Shown: positions 1-5,556, numbered from the stretch's first letter. The stretch is 6,556 nt of DNA from Spirochaetales bacterium Spiro_01 (GCA_001604265.1 LVBC01000290.1:1-6556), one strand, 5' to 3'. The notes: generated by a model not told the origin, from the letters alone. A program made the numbers and translations.

Positions 1-11
1 ACAGACTTTTT

Positions 12-48
12 ATGAAAAAAAGAAGACTCCCTGAGCTTTCAGAGAGTC
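12..48 (-). terminator. Rho-independent terminator of kdgK
   Basis: Read on the minus strand, positions 48 to 25 form a 10-bp stem (GACTCTCTGA pairing with TCAGGGAGTC, one U-G wobble) with a four-base AAGC loop. It is followed directly by a T-rich tract containing seven consecutive T (complement of 15-21). It lies about 20 bases beyond the TGA stop of kdgK. On the plus strand the wobble becomes an A-C mismatch and no T tract follows, so it works only for the minus-strand transcript. This marks the end of the kdgK transcript and suggests nothing further downstream is co-transcribed. Confidence 0.85.
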
Positions 49-68
49 CTGCTGATGGACGGATAGTA

Positions 69-1136
69 TCAGCGCTTGATATCGTAGTTCGTGTTCATCA
101 GATTCTTGATGACATTTGCATCGTCTGTGATGTTCGCATCTCCATGAATCGTGTGCTTGATCACAGAGGAGGCGACTGCGAAGTTGAGTATATCCATCGG
201 CTTGTAGTTCTTGATCATCGCATAGATGAGCCCGGATGCAAAGGCATCTCCTCCTCCTACTCTGTCGAGGATCGTGAAGGTGAAGGTTCGGCTTTCGAAG
301 GTGTGACCCTGGTACCACATGAAGGCCTTGAGGCTGTTCTCGGAACCGGAGTGGGCATATCTTACATGCCTTGCAATGCACTTTATGTTGGGATACCTCT
401 CGACGAAGTGGTCGAAGACCTCAGCCTGCTGCTCGTACTCCGGCTGGAATGGAACTCCATCCTTCCAATCTCCCTTTGAATGGTCATTTTCATCCTTCCA
501 GAGGTGGTATGGTTCGATTCCGAAGAGGATGTCGACGTAGGGAAGACACTGTGTGCAGAAGTCTCTTGCCTCCTCCCAGGTCCAGAGAGCAGAGCGGAAG
601 TTTCCATCGAAGGAGACAGTGAGCCCAAGCTTCTTTGCCTCGACCATCATATTCAGAACAAGGTCCTTGCAGGAGGGAGAGAGGGCTGGTGTGATTCCAG
701 AGAGGTGCAGCCAGTCGTAGTTCCTGAGCAGCGACTTGAAATCATAGCCGGTGAAATCGTACTCGCAGAGAGCAGAATGCTTCCTGTCGTAGATCACCTT
801 GCTTGCCCTTATTCCGAAGCCGGTCTCCAGGAAGTAGATTCCAAGACGGTGCGTAGGTGTCTCCTCTGGTGTAGAACGGATGACAGGGGTGCAGTGAACA
901 TCGCTCGATCTCAGTGAGCGTATTGCACTCTTTCCAATGGAGTTGTCCGGAACTACAGAGAAGAAGGTAGAGTCGACTCCGAGACTTGCCAGAGCAAGTG
1001 CTATGTTCGCTTCACTTCCTCCATAGGATGCCTCGAAGGAGGTTGCCATCCTGATCTTGTTATAGCTTGGGGGAGTGAGTCTCAGCAGAATCTCTCCCAT
1101 AGTGATGAACTTCTTTTCCTTGATTTCGTTTTCCAT
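69..1136 (-). CDS. kdgK: 2-keto-3-deoxygluconate kinase (PfkB/ribokinase-family sugar kinase)
   Basis: Cytoplasmic kinase of 355 residues, expected to phosphorylate 2-keto-3-deoxy-D-gluconate with ATP to KDPG, the step before aldolase cleavage in hexuronate breakdown. The N-terminal PfkB signature is at residues 38-53 (YGGSEANIALALASLG), a KDGK-like FDGNFR substrate-side motif at 176-181, and the C-terminal PfkB signature DRVGGGDAFASG at 291-302. The catalytic base is D297 in the anion-hole GGGD. The usual GAGD is replaced by GGGD, which I recall as normal for the Bacteroidetes/Firmicutes-type KdgK subgroup, as is the closing SSVIKHTIHGDAN stretch (323-335). The nucleotide-side TxGxxG motif is also absent in this type. 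Length is near the subgroup's usual 340. The ATG start is preceded by GAGG (complement of 1142-1145) with a five-base spacer. The gene is monocistronic between a divergent promoter and its own terminator. Its product pathway meets that of uxaA in this window. Another keto-sugar substrate is possible, but KDG is the best call. Confidence 0.88.
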   Translation of the reverse strand: MENEIKEKKFITMGEILLRLTPPSYNKIRMATSFEASYGGSEANIALALASLGVDSTFFSVVPDNSIGKSAIRSLRSSDVHCTPVIRSTPEETPTHRLGIYFLETGFGIRASKVIYDRKHSALCEYDFTGYDFKSLLRNYDWLHLSGITPALSPSCKDLVLNMMVEAKKLGLTVSFDGNFRSALWTWEEARDFCTQCLPYVDILFGIEPYHLWKDENDHSKGDWKDGVPFQPEYEQQAEVFDHFVERYPNIKCIARHVRYAHSGSENSLKAFMWYQGHTFESRTFTFTILDRVGGGDAFASGLIYAMIKNYKPMDILNFAVASSVIKHTIHGDANITDDANVIKNLMNTNYDIKR

Positions 1137-1178
1137 GTTGGCCTCACAACAGAATCCAGATTATCGCATTATCATTGT

Positions 1179-1207
1179 AGCATAATAACCGGATCTGAAA
1201 GTGCCAA
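1179..1207 (-). promoter_or_regulatory. Candidate sigma70-type promoter for kdgK
   Basis: On the minus strand TTGGCA (complement of 1202-1207, 5 of 6 to TTGACA) is separated by 17 bases from TATGCT (complement of 1179-1184, 4 of 6 to TATAAT). Transcription would start near 1172 and give a leader of about 35 bases before the kdgK ATG, with the Shine-Dalgarno inside it. This is a motif match only. Two further A/T-rich hexamers (TACAAT, GATAAT) lie just downstream and could serve instead. Confidence 0.45.
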
Positions 1208-1276
1208 TATGCGCATTTTGATGCAGAAACCACTTGCTGTTGCATTGAAGAAGAGATGACAATTGAAGCACAGATT

Positions 1277-1280
1277 GGAG
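1277..1280 (+). promoter_or_regulatory. Shine-Dalgarno deciding the start of the MBL-fold hydrolase
   Basis: GGAG at 1277-1280 stands six bases before the ATG at 1287, the ideal spacing. An in-frame ATG at 1281 abuts the motif and an in-frame TTG at 1263 has no comparable site, so 1287 is the preferred start. The same 11 bases GAGATGACAAT occur 25 bases earlier at 1253-1263, where the ATG is out of frame. Confidence 0.6.
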
Positions 1281-1286
1281 ATGACA

Positions 1287-2162
1287 ATGTACGAACTGGA
1301 AAAGGTATCCGACAGCTGCTATTACATCCAGAGTCCTGCGAAGATAGGCCTCATAAGGACAGGAGCAGATGAGGTGTTTCTCATCGACAGCGGAAGCGAC
1401 AAGGATGCAGGAAAGAAGGTCAAAAGGCACCTCGATGCAAATAGCTGGCACCTTGGTGCAATCTTCAATACGCACTCCCATGCAGACCACATAGGAGGAA
1501 ACCAGTATCTCCAGAAGCAGACCGGATGCGCCATATATGCACCGGGTATCGAGAGGGACTTTACAGAGCATCCTCTTCTTGAACCGGCTTTTCTCTATGG
1601 TGCCAACCCTCCATCGGAGCTCAGGCACAAGTTCCTGATGGCACAGCCGAGCGAGGTGCTTCCTCTTTCCCAGGACATACTACCAGAGGGGCTTGAGACC
1701 ATAGCCCTGCCGGGTCACTCCTTCGATATGGTAGGCTTCAGGTATGACGATGTAGTATACCTTGCAGACTGCCTGTCGAGCATCGAGACCCTTGAAAAGT
1801 ACCAGATAAGCTTCCTTGTCGATGTAGCTTCATACCTTGAAACGCTGGAGATGGTAGCTCAGATGGAGGCAAGGATGTTCATTCCATCGCATGCAGCGCC
1901 TACAGAGGATATCGCACCGCTTGCCAGATTCAATATTGCAAAGGTCAATGAGATTGCAGACAGGATAGTTGACAGCTGCAGAGAGCCAGTCTCCTTCGAG
2001 CGAGTCCTGAAGTATCTCTTCGACTGTTATCGGCTAAATATGACAATGGAGCAGTATGTGCTTGTCGGCAGTACTGTAAGGTCCTATCTCACATATCTGA
2101 AGGAGTGCGGAAGGCTGGAATCCTTCTTCGAGCAGAACGAACTTCTCTATCGCAGCAAGTAG
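1287..2162 (+). CDS. MBL-fold metallo-hydrolase (glyoxalase II / LACTB2-like layout)
   Basis: Predicted soluble hydrolase of 291 residues from the ATG at 1287; an upstream TTG would add eight residues. The metallo-beta-lactamase fold carries the complete binuclear metal set: HSHADH at residues 63-68, H144 in LPGHSFDMVGF, D161 in VVYLADCLSS, and H202 in FIPSHAAP. Residues from about 211 to the end form a separate, mainly helical tail of roughly 80 residues, like the C-terminal helical or winged-helix domains of broad-specificity MBL hydrolases. There is no signal peptide, so it should be cytoplasmic. The substrate cannot be read from the sequence: thioesters such as S-lactoylglutathione, nucleic acid and phosphodiesters are all handled within this superfamily, and the conserved DxH ligands exclude only loss of metal. 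It diverges from kdgK across 150 bases and converges on the transporter operon, so it is probably a single-gene transcript. Confidence 0.85.
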   Translation: MYELEKVSDSCYYIQSPAKIGLIRTGADEVFLIDSGSDKDAGKKVKRHLDANSWHLGAIFNTHSHADHIGGNQYLQKQTGCAIYAPGIERDFTEHPLLEPAFLYGANPPSELRHKFLMAQPSEVLPLSQDILPEGLETIALPGHSFDMVGFRYDDVVYLADCLSSIETLEKYQISFLVDVASYLETLEMVAQMEARMFIPSHAAPTEDIAPLARFNIAKVNEIADRIVDSCREPVSFERVLKYLFDCYRLNMTMEQYVLVGSTVRSYLTYLKECGRLESFFEQNELLYRSK

Positions 2163-2213
2163 CAGCTGGACTTCTTCACTTCAACTGAACTTGAAGAGAT
2201 TGGTGCAGCTGCT
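2161..2213. terminator. Nested inverted repeat filling the convergent gap (possible bidirectional terminator)
   Basis: The outer arms AGCAGCTG (2161-2168) and CAGCTGCT (2206-2213) are perfect 8-bp complements. Nested inside, CTTCAA (2179-2184) and TTGAAG (2191-2196) pair around a six-base loop. The structure spans exactly from the stop codon of the MBL hydrolase to the stop codon of the second transporter half. No T tract follows on either strand, so it is not a textbook intrinsic terminator. It may be a weak bidirectional one or a 3'-end stabiliser. Confidence 0.35.
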
Positions 2214-2761
2214 CAGAAGACAGCAACTCCAATAATTGCAGAAATCACTATAAGAAGTATCGGTGAGATTCCTCTTTCAAGAACTCTTCTTCCTATGTAG
2301 AGGATTGCAAGCAGAACTGCTGCAATTGCTGTACTTTTCAGGTCGAGACTGCCTTCTCTCAGGCAGAGACGCGCTAGCATGAAGATTCCTGTTGCCAGGA
2401 TTATCCCTATCATGCTTGGCTTCATTCCCTTGAGCAGCGTCTGGACATATCTGTTCTTCAATGCACTTTTCAGAGAGATGGTAAGCAACAGGATTATCAC
2501 AAATGATGGAGCTACTACAGCAACTGTAGCTATCAGGGCACCGATCAGACCTGCCTGGACACTTCCGATGTATGTCGCCAGATTCACCATGATAGGCCCG
2601 GGAGTGCTTTCGCTTACTGCAATCATGTATGAGAGCATGTCATCTGTGATCCAATTATAGGAGAGTACGACATCGCGTATCAGAGGGATTGCTCCATAGG
2701 CTCCTCCAAAGGCAAAGAGGCCTACCTTGAGAAAGCCGAGAAAGAGGTCGAAGTATATCAT
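2213..2761 (-). CDS. Short-chain CHR chromate-type transporter, second half (partner protein)
   Basis: Integral membrane protein of 182 residues, half the size of classical two-domain ChrA. The CHR-domain marks are FAFGGAYGAIPLI at residues 16-28 and ESTPGPIMVNLATYIGS at 51-67, followed by hydrophobic segments near 69-95, 114-132, 143-156 and 165-182. Short-chain CHR proteins are known to come as adjacent non-identical pairs; in Bacillus subtilis YwrB/YwrA both members are needed for chromate export. Its ATG overlaps the stop of the first half in an ATGA (2758-2761). A strong extended Shine-Dalgarno, GGGAGGTGA (complement of 2769-2777), sits inside the preceding gene, favouring equal output of the two halves. 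Chromate is inferred from the family only, and the natural substrate may be another oxyanion. Confidence 0.85.
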   Translation of the reverse strand: MIYFDLFLGFLKVGLFAFGGAYGAIPLIRDVVLSYNWITDDMLSYMIAVSESTPGPIMVNLATYIGSVQAGLIGALIATVAVVAPSFVIILLLTISLKSALKNRYVQTLLKGMKPSMIGIILATGIFMLARLCLREGSLDLKSTAIAAVLLAILYIGRRVLERGISPILLIVISAIIGVAVF

Positions 2762-3321
2762 TTCTTTTCACCTCCCTTTCTCATGATTGCAAGAACGAGA
2801 CTTGCAAGTGCAGCTGCAAGCATTATGGCAATCGAAGAAATCCTGAGAGACAGAAAGTCTGCAAGCAGCATGACTGCAAGAGAAAGCAGCATCAAAGCAA
2901 TTGGTAGCAGCTTCTTCTGAAGCTTTCCTGTCATAGTCACAGCAGCATCCAGTATAAGAATACCAACTGCAATCTTTATTCCCCTGAAGGCATTGGCAAT
3001 CCAGGTTATCTCAAGGAAGTTGTCAAGCAGTCTTGAGACCAGAAGGATTATCAGGAAGGATGGGAGTACCATGCCTACTGTGGCTACCAGAGAACCGAAG
3101 AAGCCTGCCTTTCTGTATCCGACGTAGGTTGCACAATTGATTGCAATAGGTCCCGGTGTAGACTGTGCAATGACTGTCACATTCATGATCTCATCATGAG
3201 TGACCCAATGCTTTCTCTCCACACAGTTGTTCTCGATCAGGGCAATCATCGCATAGCCTCCACCAAATGTGAAGCAGCCGATCTTTGCAAAGGTCAGAAA
3301 GAGTTCAGCAAGAATGTTCAT
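2758..3321 (-). CDS. Short-chain CHR chromate-type transporter, first half
   Basis: Integral membrane protein of 187 residues, homologous in layout to its downstream partner but clearly different in sequence, as expected for an obligate hetero-pair. Family motifs are FTFGGGYAM at residues 17-25 and QSTPGPIAINCATYVGYR at 53-70. Hydrophobic segments follow near 74-96, 112-130, 138-155 and 160-180, and the tail is positively charged (RKGGEKK). The start codon lies 17 bases inside the end of the ArsR-type regulator gene, with GGAG (complement of 3330-3333) and an eight-base spacer. The order regulator, half 1, half 2 is a tight operon, and the regulator probably senses the exported ion or the stress it causes. 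Family membership is secure; transport of chromate as the physiological role is inference. Confidence 0.87.
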   Translation of the reverse strand: MNILAELFLTFAKIGCFTFGGGYAMIALIENNCVERKHWVTHDEIMNVTVIAQSTPGPIAINCATYVGYRKAGFFGSLVATVGMVLPSFLIILLVSRLLDNFLEITWIANAFRGIKIAVGILILDAAVTMTGKLQKKLLPIALMLLSLAVMLLADFLSLRISSIAIMLAAALASLVLAIMRKGGEKK

Positions 3322-3640
3322 TCTGTTTTCTCCTGAACTCGCAGTTGCAGATGCTGGGATCTCTGTCGAGACTAAGGGATTTTTCTCTCATGTTTGCAAA
3401 GGAAGAAGCGATGCAATCCAGAGCTTCCTGGGATGGAAAGTAGTGGATGTGGTAGCTACAGCGCTCTCCATATACCAGCTCTGCTTCCCTCAGCACCTTC
3501 ATGTGCTGGGAAACTGCCGATTCTGTGATCGAAAGCTTCTTCGAGAGCGAGCGCACACAGTGCTTTCTCTCCAGAAGGCACTGGAATATCCTCAGCCTCA
3601 TCGGCTCTCCAAGTGCCTTCAGCATCACTTCAAGTTCCAT
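3305..3640 (-). CDS. ArsR/SmtB-family winged-helix transcriptional repressor
   Basis: DNA-binding regulator of 111 residues, normal length for the family. The winged-helix core opens with LKALGEPMRLRIFQCLLE (7-24), the typical start of ArsR proteins. The recognition helix lies at about 38-52 (ITESAVSQHMKVLRE) and the wing at 56-68 (VYGERCSYHIHYF). The classical metal box ELCVCDL appears as KHCVRSL (26-32), so only one of its cysteines (C28) remains. Other cysteines are C21, C61 and C76, with C98, C100 and C111 in a C-terminal CNC...C tail that could bind a thiophilic ligand. The start is fixed by GGAG (complement of 3648-3651), seven bases upstream. The gene overlaps the first transporter half by 17 bases and faces an inverted repeat 42 bases upstream, fitting autorepression of the exporter operon. 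The ligand (chromate, arsenite, another metal, or redox state) is not determined. Confidence 0.87.
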   Translation of the reverse strand: MELEVMLKALGEPMRLRIFQCLLERKHCVRSLSKKLSITESAVSQHMKVLREAELVYGERCSYHIHYFPSQEALDCIASSFANMREKSLSLDRDPSICNCEFRRKQNEHSC

Positions 3641-3662
3641 ATCAGGTCTCCTGTCTCATTCC

Positions 3663-3691
3663 ATGATGCTACAGGATTTTGATTAAGTAAA
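3663..3691 (-). promoter_or_regulatory. Candidate promoter of the arsR-CHR operon
   Basis: On the minus strand TTTACT (complement of 3686-3691, 4 of 6) is followed after 17 bases by CATCAT (complement of 3663-3668, 4 of 6). Its -35 element lies inside the 3682-3699 palindrome, as expected for a repressed promoter. Both hexamers are mediocre and the leader would be only about 16 bases, so this is tentative. Confidence 0.3.
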
Positions 3692-3707
3692 CACTTAATT
3701 AGATAAC
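3679..3707 (+). promoter_or_regulatory. Candidate upstream promoter toward uxaA, overlapped by the palindrome
   Basis: TTGATT (3679-3684, 4 of 6 to TTGACA) and GATAAC (3702-3707, 4 of 6 to TATAAT) are 17 bases apart. The intervening bases are almost entirely the 3682-3699 inverted repeat. Transcription from here would start near 3714 and include the leader ORF at 3754-3834. The match is only moderate, so its use is unproven. Confidence 0.3.
3682..3699. promoter_or_regulatory. Perfect inverted repeat, likely operator of the ArsR-type repressor
   Basis: ATTAAGT (3682-3688) and ACTTAAT (3693-3699) are perfect 7-bp complements around the spacer AAAC, giving an 18-base site. Size, A/T-richness and position, 42 bases upstream of the arsR start in the divergent region, fit the dyads bound by ArsR/SmtB dimers. 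It overlaps promoter-like hexamers on both strands, so one bound repressor could affect both directions. No T tract makes it a terminator. Binding by this particular regulator is inferred from position. Confidence 0.6.
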
Positions 3708-3753
3708 GATATGTTTTTACTCTCGAGGTCTTATTTAGAATGTGGAGCAGAAT

Positions 3754-3834
3754 ATGTCCATCAATTTGATTACACAACAACCTGATGCTACAGTATCATC
3801 AAGAAACAGACAGAACGATAGGAGATTTCCATGA
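3754..3834 (+). CDS. Possible 26-residue leader peptide translationally coupled to uxaA
   Basis: A short ORF starts with ATG at 3754, has GGAG at 3744-3747 with a six-base spacer, runs 26 codons and stops with TGA at 3832-3834, overlapping the uxaA start as ATGA. The peptide (starting MSINLITQQPDAT) is polar, ends Arg/Asn/Gln-rich (SSRNRQNDRRFP) and includes five arginines, four of them AGA or AGG near the end. No known family is recognised. The good ribosome site and the stop/start overlap suggest translational coupling or a leader-type control of uxaA. The ORF is only 81 bases and could be chance. It would be bypassed if the promoter at 3766-3794 is the one used. Confidence 0.35.
   Translation: MSINLITQQPDATVSSRNRQNDRRFP
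3766..3794 (+). promoter_or_regulatory. Candidate proximal promoter of uxaA
   Basis: TTGATT (3766-3771, 4 of 6) and TACAGT (3789-3794, 4 of 6 with the key T, A and last T) are separated by 17 bases. Transcription would begin near 3801 and leave a 30-base leader that contains the uxaA Shine-Dalgarno AGGAG (3820-3824, six-base spacer). It competes with the upstream candidate at 3679-3707, and the sequence alone cannot decide between them. Confidence 0.4.
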
Positions 3835-5339
3835 AGATAAACGCACTCATGATGAACGAGAAAGACAATGTTGTTACCTGTGTAGCCGAGGTAGAAAAGG
3901 GAGAAGATGTCGTATATAGAAAGGGTGATGAGATCATATCTCTCAGGGCCGAGGATACGATTCCATACTGCCACAAGATTGCAATCGAGGATATCGGCGA
4001 GGGTGAGGATGTATTGAAGTATGGCGAGTTCATCGGCAAGGCAGATATTTTCATTGCAAAAGGACACCTGGTGGACCACAACAATATCCACTCAGTGCCG
4101 AGAGACTACGACAGAGAGCTTGTTTCTCTCGACGGCTCCTACGAGGAGAAGGTACAGATCGTAAGAAAGGATGACAGGTACTCCTTCTGGGGGTACAGGA
4201 GAGCCGAAGGGCGCCCAGGCATCCGCAACCATGTGCTCATTCTCCCATCCTGTGCCTGTGGAAGTGAGAGCGCAAGAGTAGTAGCCTCCCAGGTCCGAGG
4301 GGCAGTCAATATCGTCTTCAATACCGGCTGCTCCGATGTAGAGGCGAATACGAACATGAGCCAGAAGATACTCACCGGCTTTGCCTGCAACCCGAATGTC
4401 TATGGAGTTGTGATAATAGGACTGGGCTGTGAGACTGTAGGGCACGACAAGCTCAGGGAGAAGATAAAGAAGCTGACCTCCAAACCGGTTGTTTCCTTCG
4501 GCATCCAGGAGGAGGGAGGAACACTGAAAACGATCGAGAAGGCAGTACGTGCGGCCCGCGATCTTGCTTCTGAAGCAGCGATGCAGAGAAAGGAGCTCTT
4601 CGATATCTCCGAGCTTTTCATGGGAATCGAATGCGGTGGCTCGGATGCGACCTCTGGAATCGCCTCGAACCCAGCAGTGGGCGCCTTGAGCGACATGCTT
4701 GTCGACCTCGGTGGAAGCAGCATGATGAGCGAATCGATCGAGTGGATCGGTGGCGAGCATGTTGTCGCAAAGCGCGGTGCGACAGCTGAAATACACAATC
4801 AGATAATAGAGGTCTGCAGGGCCTACGAGGAGCATATCTCAAAGGCCGGTCAGGACTGCAGGGCAGGTCAGCCGACTCCAGGCAACAAGGTGGGTGGACT
4901 CTCGACACTCGATGAGAAGAGCCTTGGCTGTATCCACAAGGGCGGAACGCGCCCTATCGTCGAGGTGCTTGAACAGGCCGAGAGACCGACCAGGCGCGGT
5001 GCGCTCGTAATGGATACTGCAGGCTACGATATCTCATCTGTCACCTCGATGGTCGCTGGAGGCTGTCAGGTCATAGTCTTCACAACAGGAAGGGGAACTC
5101 CTACAGGCAATGCGATCGTTCCTGTGCTGAAGGTCACTGCAAATGAGGTCACCTACAGGAATATGGAGGACAATATGGACAGCGACCTTTCCCCTATCAT
5201 CAGGGGAGAGAAGACAATCCAGGAGATGGGCTCTGAGCTCCTCGACACTATCCATGCTGTTGCAAATGGAAAGCTCACAAAGGCAGAGGCATATGGCTTT
5301 TCCGATATCGCCATAGACCACGTTTGCCGATTTGTGTGA
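3831..5339 (+). CDS. uxaA: Altronate dehydratase (UxaA/GarD-family sugar-acid dehydratase)
   Basis: Cytoplasmic lyase of 502 residues, full length for the family (E. coli UxaA is about 495), expected to dehydrate D-altronate to 2-keto-3-deoxy-D-gluconate, the substrate of KdgK. The N-terminal SAF domain covers about 1-90, with HKIAIEDIGEGEDVLKYGE at 48-66. The central and C-terminal UxaA domains show GYRRAEGRPGIRNHVLILPS (121-140), GLGCET (197-202), GIECGGSDATSGIASNPAVG (265-284), GGLSTLDEKSLGCIHKGG (355-372), MDTAGYDISSVTSMVAGG (394-411) and FTTGRGTPTG (417-426). These conserved Cys/Gly-rich blocks are the metal and substrate site region. N164 sits before GC in FNTGCSD, where I recall relatives often having His. 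The ATG start has AGGAG (3820-3824) with a six-base spacer. A 61-codon gene follows after 23 bases. D-galactarate or another aldarate is an alternative substrate; the KDG link favours altronate. Confidence 0.85.
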   Translation: MKINALMMNEKDNVVTCVAEVEKGEDVVYRKGDEIISLRAEDTIPYCHKIAIEDIGEGEDVLKYGEFIGKADIFIAKGHLVDHNNIHSVPRDYDRELVSLDGSYEEKVQIVRKDDRYSFWGYRRAEGRPGIRNHVLILPSCACGSESARVVASQVRGAVNIVFNTGCSDVEANTNMSQKILTGFACNPNVYGVVIIGLGCETVGHDKLREKIKKLTSKPVVSFGIQEEGGTLKTIEKAVRAARDLASEAAMQRKELFDISELFMGIECGGSDATSGIASNPAVGALSDMLVDLGGSSMMSESIEWIGGEHVVAKRGATAEIHNQIIEVCRAYEEHISKAGQDCRAGQPTPGNKVGGLSTLDEKSLGCIHKGGTRPIVEVLEQAERPTRRGALVMDTAGYDISSVTSMVAGGCQVIVFTTGRGTPTGNAIVPVLKVTANEVTYRNMEDNMDSDLSPIIRGEKTIQEMGSELLDTIHAVANGKLTKAEAYGFSDIAIDHVCRFV

Positions 5340-5362
5340 TATGATATCTTAAGGAGGGGTCT

Positions 5363-5548
5363 ATGGGTAGAACATTCTTTGATTTGACTGATGGCGATAT
5401 CGGTATTTCACTGGGTGGAAACATGCTGATGGATTCGGATGGTGATCTGATGACGAAGGTGTCAAGTGGGATGGCCATGGATATGAATTCTGGTGAACTG
5501 CATATCATTTCAGATACGGGACCGAATTGTTTGGATGACGAGTTCTGA
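5363..5548 (+). CDS. Small acidic Met/Asp/Gly-rich repeat protein of unknown function
   Basis: A 61-residue protein with an excellent ribosome site, AAGGAGG (5351-5357), five bases before the ATG. It is 23 bases after uxaA and so probably in the same transcript. Ten Asp, two Glu, one Arg and one Lys make it strongly acidic. It reads as three similar short units with a polar turn between hydrophobic strands: FFDLTDGDIGISLG (5-18), NMLMDSDGDLMTKV (20-33) and GMAMDMNSGELHIIS (36-50), each a [D/M]x(2-4)[D/S]G[D/E][I/L] pattern that looks like successive beta-hairpins. The tail contains the only Cys (C56) and ends DDEF. There is no signal peptide or membrane segment. I do not recognise a named family, though small proteins of this look occur in anaerobes. 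A divalent-metal or structural role would be guesswork. Confidence 0.7.
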   Translation: MGRTFFDLTDGDIGISLGGNMLMDSDGDLMTKVSSGMAMDMNSGELHIISDTGPNCLDDEF

Positions 5549-5556
5549 AGTGAAGT

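Noticed and set aside
12..917. Two long consecutive plus-strand open frames opposite kdgK
   Set aside because: They share one frame antisense to a clear full-length kinase gene, show no family motif and no ribosome site, and one crosses the kdgK terminator. Codon bias of kdgK explains the openness.
1161..1186. ATTAT/ATAAT inverted repeat between kdgK and the hydrolase as an operator
   Set aside because: The arms are only five A/T bases with a nine-base spacer and do not extend; this is expected by chance in an A/T-rich promoter region.
1209..1259. 16-codon ORF upstream of the MBL hydrolase (starting MRILMQ)
   Set aside because: There is no convincing ribosome site, no overlap with the real start, and the length is within chance expectation.
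2213..3321. A single ChrA gene split in two by a frameshift
   Set aside because: Each half has its own start, strong Shine-Dalgarno and complete CHR motifs. Natural short-chain CHR pairs of this size are known, so this is a genuine pair and not a broken gene.
3736..3741. TAGAAT as a -10 element for uxaA
   Set aside because: It is a good hexamer, but no acceptable -35 exists at 15-19 bases, only a T run, and the start would fall within the leader ORF ribosome site.
4092..4835. 247-codon minus-strand open frame inside uxaA
   Set aside because: It is antisense to the conserved core of the dehydratase, has no recognisable domain and no Shine-Dalgarno; it is a shadow frame.
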